NCBI GenBank assembly: GCA_009667805.1
Contig: CM019069.1
Location: 98,181,204-98,245,203, forward strand
Origin: Leptobrachium leishanense
Taxonomy: Eukaryota > Chordata > Amphibia > Anura > Megophryidae
Direction: 5' to 3'
Length of the DNA: 64,000 bases
A program made the translations under genes and the position numbers. Positions within the stretch are counted from its first letter, which is position 1. The number at the start of each line of letters is the position of its first letter. Of the stretch, positions 55,606 through 64,000 are shown piece after piece. Under the pieces are notes generated by a model. The model was not told the origin of the DNA. It searched no databases and saw nothing but the letters and a program-made list of their open reading frames with translations.

Positions 55606-56460
55606 AATAATGTGTGATTATGCAAGAGGGTTTTTCTCTTTGTCTAAACTGTTATCTGTTTGAGGAGACGTGAGTCTGGGGCAGTGTTTGACTGAAAAGG
55701 CAAACTGATCTATTGGAACAATAGATTATGTAAATGATGTGTGATAATTGAATGCTAAGGAAGGTGTACTGTAAATAATCTAACTGACCTAATGTAATTA
55801 CAGTTTTAGTAAATCAATGTTGGTGTTTTGGTATGTAAATGATCCCTGGTGGACCTAAGTGAGGACTGAAGAGGAGCTGAAGGAAGCCTGCAGTGGTCTT
55901 GGAGCGACGAGAACAAGACATGTCTGCGTGCCTTTCAGTCAGTGGAGCGGCACTGTCCAGATCTGCACTGATCTCTCCACTCTCACCGACTCTGTGACAA
56001 GCAACTCTGAGTGTGAGCGAGCGCAGCATCAGCCAATACCAGTCTGCCAGCCATATTACCAGACTGCCATGCACAATACCATGTGTTTTAAAGATGCAAC
56101 CTGAAGCAATGTTTAATGCCCTCATTTGTTGGAATGTTTGAGTAATGTGTGATTATCCAAGATTGCTTTTCTCTGTGTCTGTTATCTGGTTAAGGAGTCA
56201 TGAGTCTGGGATAGAGTTTTACTGCAAAGGTAATCTGATCTATTGGAAAAATAGATTTTGTAAATGATGTGTGATATGAAGGCTAAGGAAGGTTTACTGT
56301 AAATATCTGACATAATGTAATTAGAGGTTTAGTAGGTCAATGTTCGTCGGCTGGTATGCAAATTATAACTGTTGGACCTGGGCATAAATAGTGGCGTTTT
56401 TCAAGAAAAGTCTCAGATTCCTGTTTGAACATACAGCATGTCTGGTGTCTCATTCAGGGT
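55606..56460 (+). repeat. LTR-like direct repeats with TATA box
   Basis: Two copies of about 245 bp (55606-55855 and 56135-56378) share ATGTGTGATTAT, CTGATCTATTGGAA and TAGATT...GTAAATGATGTGTGAT. The second runs into GGGCATAAATAGTGGCG (56380-56396), a TATA-like core, then CTCAGATTCCTGTTTG and ATGTCTGGTGTCTCATTCA. This looks like a retroviral-type U3-R-U5 with a duplicated U3 or two tandem LTR fragments. No internal coding region is attached. Confidence 0.5.
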
Positions 56461-56629
56461 ACCCACGATAACCCCCAGAAAGCGCAGAGCGGCCTTCTGA
56501 AAATTCAAAGAGGTGAATACAGATCAGGCTACTCGAGGCACGGAGTTCCGAGAAATTCAGCGGCCGGGCTGATCTTGGTAAGGGGGTGTCTGGAGAGCAG
56601 GACAGGTGGAAGAGATGGGTTTCCGTCAC

Positions 56630-59475
56630 ACACACCTCCTGAAAGCCCCCCACCACACACACCTGAAAACCTCCCCCAACACACACACACAACCTGCAAC
56701 CCCCTACACACACACAACCACATGCAACCCCCTACACACACCACCACCTGCAACCCCCTACACACACCACCACACTGCAACCCCCTACACACACCACCTG
56801 CAACCCCCTACACACACCACCTGCAACCCCCTACACACACCACCTGCAACCCCCTACACACACCACCTGCAACCCCCCACACACACCACCTGCAACCCCC
56901 TACACACACCACCTGCAACCCCCTACACACACACACACACCACCTGCAACCCCCTACACATTCTACGAACCCCACGCACACACACCACCTGCAACCCCTA
57001 CACACACACCACCTGCAACCCCTACACACACCACACCACCTGCAAACCCTACAACACACACACCACCTGCAACCCCTACACACACACCACCTGCAACCCC
57101 TACACACACACCACCTGCAACCCCTACACACACACACCACCTGCAACCCCTACACACACACACACACCACCTGCAACCCCTACACACACACACACCACCT
57201 GCAACGCCTACACACACCACCTGCAACCCCTACACACACACACCACCTCCAACCCCTACACACACACACACACACACCACCTGCAACCCCTACACACACA
57301 CACACACCACCTGCAACCCCTACACACACACACACACCACCTGCAACCCCTACACACACACACACACCACCTGCAACCCCTACACACACCACACACACAC
57401 CTGCAACCCCTACACACACCACACACCACCTGCAACCCCTACACACACACCACCTGCAACCCCTACACACACACACACCACCTGCAACCCCTACACACAC
57501 CACACCACCTGCAACCCCTACACACACACACCACCTGCAACCCCCTACACACCCCTTCTACAAACCCCCTACACATTCTACGAACCCCACGCACACACCA
57601 CCTGCAACCCCTACACACACACCACCTGCAACCCCTACACACACACCACCTGCAACCCCTACACACACACCACCTGCAACCCCTACACACACACCACCTG
57701 CAACCCCTACACACACACACCACCTGCAACCCCTACACACACACACCACCTGCAACCCCTACACACACACCACCTGCAACCCCTACACACACCACCTGCA
57801 ACGCCTACACACACACACCACCTGCAACCCCTACACACACACACACCACCTGCAACCCCTACACACACACACCACCTGCAACCCCTACACACACACACAC
57901 CACCTGCAACCCCTACACACACACAACCACCTGCAACCCCTACACACACACACACCACCTGCAACCCCTACACACAACACACACCACCTGCAACCCCTAC
58001 ACACACACACACCACCTGCAACCCCCACACCACACCTGCAACCCCACACACACACCACCTGCAACCCCCACACACACACCACCTGCAACCCCACACACAC
58101 ACACACACCACCTGCAACCCCACACACACACACACACCACCTGCAACCCCACAACACACACCACCTGCAACCCCCACACACACACACCTGCAACCCCTAC
58201 ACACACACCACCTGCAACCCCTACACACACACCACCTGCAACCCCTACACACACACACACCACCTGCAACCCCTACACACACACCTCCTGCGAACCCCCT
58301 ACACACACACCTCCTGCGAACCCCTACACACACACCTCCTGCGAACCCTACACACACACCTCCTGCGAACCCCCTACACACACACCTCCTGCGAACCCCC
58401 TACACACCCACCTCCTGCGAACCCCTCCCCACGCACGCACACCCACCTCCTGCGAACTGCTCCCCACGCACGCACATCCACCTCCTGCGAACCCCTCCGC
58501 ACGCACACCTCCTGCGAACCCCTCCCCACGCACGCACACCTCCTGCGAACCCCTCCCCACGCACGCACACCTCCTGCGAACCCCTCCCCACGCACACACC
58601 CCTCCTGCGAACCCCTCCCCACGCACGCACACACCCCTCCTGCGAAACCCTCCCACGCACGCACACACCCCTCCTGCGAAACCCTCCCCACGCACGCACA
58701 CACCCCTCCTGCGAACCCCTCCCCATGCACGCACACCTCCTGCGAACCCCTCCCCACGCACGCACACCTCCTGCCGACCCCTCCCCACGCACGCACACAC
58801 ACCTCCTGCCGACCCTCCCCACGCACGCACACACCTCCTGCCGACCCCTCCCCACGCACGCACACCTCCTGCCGACCCCTCCCCACGCACGCACACCTCC
58901 TGCCGACCCCTCCCCACGCACACCTCCTGCCGACCCCTCCCCACGCACACCTCCTGCCGACCCCTCCCCACGCACGCACACCTCCTGCCGACCCCTCCAC
59001 GCACGCACACCTCCTGCCGACCCCTCCACGCACGCACACCTCCTGCCGACCCCTCCACGCACGCACACCTCCTGCCGACCCCTCCACGCACGCACACCTC
59101 CTGCCGACCCCTCCACACGCACACCTCCTGCCGACCCCTCCACGCACGCACACCTCCTGCCGACCCCTCCCCACAAACACCTCCTGCCGACCCTCCCCAC
59201 GCACACCTCCTGCCGACCCTCCCCACGCACACCTCCTGCCGACCCCTCCCCACGCACACCTCCTGCCGACCCCTCCCCACGCACACCTCCTGCCGACCCC
59301 TCCCCACGCACGCACACCTCCTGCCGACCCCTCCCCACGCACGCACACCTCCTGCCGACCCTCCCCACGCACGCACACCTCCTGCCGACCCCTCCCCACA
59401 CACGCACACCTCCTGCCGACCCCTCCCCACGCACGCACACCTCCTGCCAACCCCTCCACACGCACACCACCTGCG
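56630..59475. repeat. CA/CCT-rich minisatellite, 2.85 kb
   Basis: In the left part (56640-58270) units of about 22-26 bp read CACCACCTGCAACCCCTACA with a variable CA run. In the right part (58280-59470) the unit becomes 27-31 bp and reads CACCTCCTGCCGACCCCTCC followed by CCACGCACG. The change passes through intermediate units with CCTCCTGCGAACCCC (about 58280-58760), so one array evolved from the other. Open frames on both strands are repeat by-products. Confidence 0.95.
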
Positions 59476-60106
59476 AAATTTGGGGAATAAATGGGGAAGT
59501 CAACTATTGGTTGGCATAGGCTATAAACCACCTAATATAGATAATAGAGCAAATTAGGAAGGCTGCTCATCGGGGTAGCACTTTATTGGAGATTTTAATT
59601 ACCCGGACATTAATTAGGATAGTGAGACTAGTAATTCAGCAAAGGGAATCCGGTTTCTGAACCTGTTAAATGATACCTTCATAACACAACTGGTAGAAAC
59701 ACCAACTAGAGAGGATAACTGTCTGGATCTGGTTATAACAAATAATGTGGATCTTTTCTCAAATATTCATGTAAGGGAACAGTTGGGAAACAGCAAACAT
59801 AATATGGTGTCTTTTGAAATAAGCTCGAAAAAAAAAAAGTCATAGGGGCGTGCTAAAATGTATAATTTTAGAAAGGCCAACTTTATTAAAATAAAGGAAG
59901 TTCTCAATGTCATTGACTGGCAGAAACTCTTTCATGGGACAAACACTAACACTAGAAAAGTACATGTCACAATATATTCCACTGGTAAATATATATAAAA
60001 GAAACAGACTGAAACCAATGTGGCTTGGTAGGCAGGTAACCAAGGAAATGAAAAATAAAAGGGCATTTAAAGCCTTTAAATCTGATAACTGAGGCATCCT
60101 ATAAAG

Positions 60107-60263
60107 CAGCGTTTCCCAAACCTGTCCTCGGGACCCTCAACCAGGCCAGAATTTGCAGATCACTTTGGGGAAATGCAGCAAATCATATCACCTGTGCTGT
60201 GCTTCAGATATCTGGCAAACCTAGCGAGGCGGAGGGTCCTGAGGACAGGTTTGGGAAACACTG
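60107..60263. mobile_element. 157-bp hAT MITE with exact TSD
   Basis: The left end CAGCGTTTCCCAAACCTGTC and inverted right end CAGTGTTTCCCAAACCTGTC are flanked by the exact 8-bp duplication CTATAAAG (60099-60106 and 60264-60271). It interrupts the CR1 coding sequence, which continues in register afterwards. Confidence 0.92.
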
Positions 60264-60429
60264 CTATAAAGCATAGGGCAGCCAAATAAGCATGTAAAAA
60301 AGCGATTAGATGGGCTAAACTAGAAAATGAAGAAATAGCCAAAGAGAGCAAGACCAACCCTAAAAGATTCTTTAGGTACATACATTCTAAGAAATCCAAG
60401 AGTGAAATTGTAGGTTCACTAAAATCTGA

Positions 60430-62020
60430 GTCAGGGGTATTGTGTTTTGGAAATTAATCTACTATCAATTCCCTAATGTAGTTTGAGCCGCTGTACTTAC
60501 AAGCAGCTCTCTGCCATCCCTGCCATACGTACCTGAACCCGCGCAGTAAAGAGACAGACACCATCACGTTGTTTCTACCTGGAGTTCATCTGACCACCTC
60601 AGCCAAGAGCCAAGTCCAAAGTGTGCTCAGTCCCAAGTGAGCTCCTGGCTTCTGGTCATTTGTTTATTACACCATAGGACAACGCCCAGTGGCCACGGAC
60701 TATCCAACAGAAAAACAAGTTTGTCCAGTAAATACATTTACATATCAAAAGGACAGAGGTGTGTACTAGAATGACGGACCGGCCTCCTGTACACACCTTA
60801 TCCCTACAGTATAATGTACGCCGCTGGCTGGCAGAACAGACAGGTTTTTCTTTATGCTGTGTACCTGTAACAACAGCGCCACCCTGGACCCTTGTGGCAA
60901 CAGCGCCACCCTGGACCCTTGTGGCAACAGCGCCACCCTGGACCCTTGTGGCAACAGCGCCACCCTGGACCCTTGTGGCAACAGCGCCACCCTGGATCTT
61001 TGTGGCAACAGCGCCACCCTGGATCTTTGTGGCAACAGCGCCACCCTGGATCTTTGTGGCAACAGCGCCACCCTGGATCTTTGTGGCAACAGCGCCACCC
61101 TGGACTCTAGACCCATTACATGAATTGAGAAACAATGATACACTGTATCATAGAAGCAGGTTGTGTGCCTTGAGGTGGAACAACTTTGGCTTTATTGCCA
61201 CACATGTCATTTGCAACACCCCTGCATTGCACATAAACAGGGGTCCCAGCATTAGGGTCAGCGCTATGGCTGCATGACGTGGATACCAGGGTCTTCCCCT
61301 GAGAACAGAACATACTGGGTCTGAGCCTTACTGTTATGGAACGTTTGGTGTTTGCGCATAAAGTCCTGGTGCACTAAAAAGGTACACCAGTATTAAAGTG
61401 CGCCCAGTACAAACAAATCCGTCACTATAAAAATACATGCTATATCTAGCTCTTTCTGTATAAGAACAAAGTACTTCTCTATCCCAGATGGAATCAGACA
61501 AACACGCTGCTTCAAGCTGGAAAATCCTGTGGCCAAGTGAGCTGTGGCTCCTGGATTGTTTAATTAGACAATCGCACACGCCCAGTAGCCCCCTGGCTGT
61601 ACAACAGAGCCAGGTTGCCCAGTAATTACATATCAAAAGGACAGGGGCGTGGACCAGAATGACCGACCAGCCTCCTGGAGATGACTCATCCCTGAGCCAT
61701 CTCCATGATCCCCGTCAGCCATGTTCGTCCCCATCCCCCGTCAATATGGACCCCATTCAGATACTGCTCAATCTACTTGTTCCTACGGGTTATTGACATA
61801 TCTGCGGGGACAAATACAGTTATTATCTCAACACGGTACCAGTGTTGAGACAAGGCTTAAATGTCTTAGAAGGTTTTCATACTGACGGTTTTGCCGCTGG
61901 TTTGGATTTAAAACCACATTCAAATCCAACACAGGGAGACAGATGACAACTTATAAAAACACACACATCCTAGACTATAATGTCCACATACTAAAATTTC
62001 CACAACAATTGTTAACTGAA
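60430..62020 (-). mobile_element. LTR-like insertion with a second 27-bp array
   Basis: Related segments at 60633-60800 and 61529-61690 (CCAAGTGAGCT, ACGCCCAGT, ACATATCAAAAGGACAG, GACCGGCCTCCTG) flank an interior (about 60838-61330) that on the minus strand matches 5049-5730 of the young LTR element, including the end of the Gag-like region and array A. The flanking repeats are unlike the LTRs at 4081 and 7576. Exact ends and target duplication were not found. Confidence 0.6.
60872..61114 (-). repeat. 27-bp array A, second copy, 9 units
   Basis: There are nine 27-bp units; on the minus strand they encode VQGGAVATR or IQGGAVATK. Four units at the low-coordinate side carry the GGACCC variant, the next four GGATCT, and the last is degenerate. 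The period is exactly that of 5254-5712, but the unit variants differ. Confidence 0.92.
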
Positions 62021-62494
62021 GATCGAGATAAGGCAGAAATTTTGAATGATAAATACTGAAGAAAAATAATCAAAGAGAAACCTATAACAGGAGACATGCA
62101 ATTCATTGATAAAACAATGAATTTGAATAAAGCCCCAGGGCCAGATGGAATTCACCCGCGAGTATTGAGGGAGCTATGTGTTGAAATATGTAAACCTCTG
62201 TTCTTATTCTTTCAAGATTCTTTTCTTTCAGGAATCGTACCAGGGGACTGGAGAAAAGCTGACGTGGTCCCTATATTTAAAGAAAGGTTTAAACTTTGTG
62301 CCTGGGAATTCTAGACCTGAGAGCTTACCATCGGTGGCTGGGAAAGTATTATAGGGGTTACCAAGGGATAATATTCAGGAATTTATTGGGAGGTATAATG
62401 TAATTGGCAAAAATCAGCATGATTTTATGAAACACAGATCATGTCAGACTAACCTAATTTTGAGAAATCACATCGGATCTTTGCATATTTCTTT

Positions 62495-64000
62495 TTTATA
62501 TTTAATTTTTTTTTATTTTGCAACAAGTCATCAATATATTAAACATAGCAAGGGAACAAAAATAATGGAAAGGGGGAAGGGCACTCAAATAGACATGTCA
62601 GCGATATCGGAGAGGCGGTGAAATCAGCGAGCCAATAGCAGGTAAGGTGTCTGTGCCGGCAAAAACATTAAAAAGGATAAGGGGGAAAAAAAAAAAGGGA
62701 GGGATGGGGGACTGCCCGGAAGAAAGTGGCATCCCTGGCTCGCTCTAGAGAGTTGGAGGCCATGGGAGAGGCCACGTGGCTGGGTGATCTGGGGCCAGAC
62801 GAAGCGGTCAGAGCCATGGTACCCACTCAAATGGCTCGCCCAGATCCACCCGATGTCCCACACACAAACCGCAACAACAACAAAAAGGGGGGGGGGACAC
62901 AGGTGCAAACACAGAAACGACACATAACCACCTCTCAGTAAAACAAAGACTGTAAAAGCGTGTCCAGAGGGGGAGGGGTGTCCTCGGAAAAAAAAGTCAG
63001 ATGAAACTAAAGTCCTCAAACTTGTCAAACAGAGCCATCAGTGTTAGGGGAATATTGCATCCCAGGATGGGGATCTCAAAAGATAAAACACTCGGGGGCG
63101 GGAAGGGGGAATGTCCGCTTAGGGTAGTTGTCTCAAGACGGTTCGGGTGAGCAACAGAAGGGTGAGCAGGAAGGAGGCACAACTGACCTCTTCAGCCCGT
63201 GTCCAGCGGGAAGGCCGTGTAGGTAAGCAGGTCAGGCCAGTGGGAAAGGGTACACAGGGCCCGACAGGGACTCGACCACCTCAAAGACATTACCAGAGCC
63301 ACACTCAGCAAGGGGGGAATCCAGATTAGCCAGCCCGACAGTCTCCTCCATAGCACAGCAGCCATCCGCAGTAAACAGATCGCCTGCTTCCGTGCCCAGA
63401 GTCTCCCATGGGGTTTCGGGGCTCAGCGTCTGAAGCAAATCTGGGGCAAACTCCGCAGGAAGGCACTCTTTAGTGCCAATTAGCTCCAGATCCGGTGTGT
63501 TTAAAGACCAGGACCAACGCAGTCACCTGCTCATGTGGGTCACCGACCTCCGTCATGGGACTTGCTGGGATATTGGTAAGCAGGATCTCCCCAGCCTCAG
63601 CTCCCCTGCAGCGTCTCAGAACGGCCATCATCCAGCGCCAAGTGCCCCTCGTAAACGGACCAGAGTCTTCCTCCCAACATCTCCAAACAGGCATCTAGGC
63701 CTGAGATCACACTCAGCTGCACATCAAGGGGGAATGGGAAACTCCATTAGGCAGGGCTGCAGTCGCCGCACCGACATCCAGAGCCGCCACGAGATGGGGG
63801 GCCCTCCAGCTCACCGGCACGCAGCAGGTGGCCCGCCCTCTGGGAACGAGGGAGCCAAATGACCGAGACCCAGCCGGGCTGTGGGGAGAGGCCTCAAAAT
63901 GGCCACCAGCCTCGCGCTGCCGCAGATGAACGAGCCGCTCGAACAGTCTTCCCGGCCCCGGAGGGGGGGCAATTCGGGCTCCGGAGCCAGCACACCTGAT
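62495..64000 (-). mobile_element. L1-type insert, minus strand
   Basis: A T run at about 62504-62512 next to the complement of TTGCAAAATAAAA marks the 3' end of a minus-strand LINE-type insert that cuts the CR1. Its GC-rich body runs to the window edge. No ORF1 or ORF2 motif was recognised. GGTGGCCATTTTGAGGCCTC (about 63890-63909 on the complement) resembles GGCGGCCATTTTGAGGCCTG in the insert at 50054, so both may be one non-autonomous family. Confidence 0.55.

Larger units (their letters stand above)
59572..62480 (+). pseudogene. CR1 ORF2 fragments
   Basis: The endonuclease end shows GDFNYPDIN followed by a stop (about 59590-59620), then GIRFLNLLNDTFITQLVETP (about 59645-59705) and NCLDLVITN (about 59720-59746). 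The linker has RRLKPMW-like and WAKLENEEIAKESK segments either side of the MITE (about 60010-60340). RT block NLNKAPGPDGIHPRVLREL lies at about 62112-62170, VPGDWRKADVVPIFK at about 62238-62283, and after a frame change HDFMKHRSCQTNLI (about 62418-62460). These blocks match CR1 ORF2 order. Stops and shifts make it inactive. Confidence 0.82.
59476..62490 (+). mobile_element. CR1 LINE fragment, twice interrupted
   Basis: A 5'-truncated CR1-type LINE starts just after the minisatellite. It retains the end of the endonuclease, the linker and the first half of the RT. It is interrupted by a hAT MITE (60107-60263) and by an LTR-like insertion (about 60430-62020). The 3' side is cut off by an L1-type insert at about 62490. 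Confidence 0.82.

Noticed and set aside
56425..59490. A 1021-residue open frame and a 983-residue partner frame
   Set aside because: They follow the CA/CCT minisatellite; His, Thr and Pro repeats come from the unit sequence, and both strands are open.
1..64000. tRNA or rRNA genes
   Set aside because: No cloverleaf-like A and B box pair or ribosomal sequence was recognised by eye. The only tRNA-related sequence is the primer site at 19372.

Overview
The window looks like nuclear DNA of a vertebrate with a large, repeat-rich genome, most likely an amphibian and probably a frog. The evidence is L1/Tx1-like and CR1 LINEs, a Ty3/Gypsy element with a PNMA-like Gag, several hAT elements with 8-bp target duplications, a retrovirus-like pol-env remnant, long minisatellites and one spliced exon of a host gene. 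The species call is inference. No bacterial, plasmid or CRISPR feature was seen. Almost every open frame belongs to a transposable element or is a by-product of tandem repeats.

Layout. 1-3191: 3' part of an L1-like LINE (A, + strand). 4081-8286: a young LTR retrotransposon (LTRs about 1% different, 5-bp TSD attac). It has no pol; its interior codes for a Gag-type zinc knuckle followed by three unrelated 27-bp arrays (17, 9 and 8 units) and a duplicated C-terminal domain I do not recognise. 9121-16895: L1-like LINE B (+), split by an ORF1-only LINE with a 19-bp TSD (12612-14371), comparable to mammalian HAL1. 18044-27540: a long inverted-repeat element whose left arm is split by a Gypsy element (18409-26452; PBS, PPT and 4-bp TSD); the right arm preserves the empty site. 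28971-30619: a hAT element carrying a 55-bp satellite that recurs through the window. 30963-37487: near full-length L1-like LINE C (-), itself split by a foldback DNA transposon.

38564-43601: a decayed retrovirus-like pol-env remnant (-), with no gag or protease seen and no LTR recognised. 43825-48575: a 4.75-kb G-rich minisatellite of about 20-bp units with higher-order structure. 49785-53319 (-): the last exon of a host gene, encoding one membrane span, a cytoplasmic tail and a long 3' UTR with two poly(A) signals. The UTR contains a DNA transposon that in turn contains an L1-mobilised insert. 55600-56460: LTR-like direct repeats. 56630-59475: a CA/CCT-rich minisatellite. 59476-62490: a CR1 LINE broken by a hAT MITE and by a second copy of the 27-bp array in another LTR-like context. 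62495-64000: a further L1-type insert (-).

The only host coding sequence I can support is the terminal exon near 53 kb. The rest is a nest of insertions whose relative order can be read from interrupted target sites. The most unusual items are the pol-less 27-bp-array LTR element, the ORF1-only LINE and the spread of the 55-bp and 27-bp arrays between different element types.
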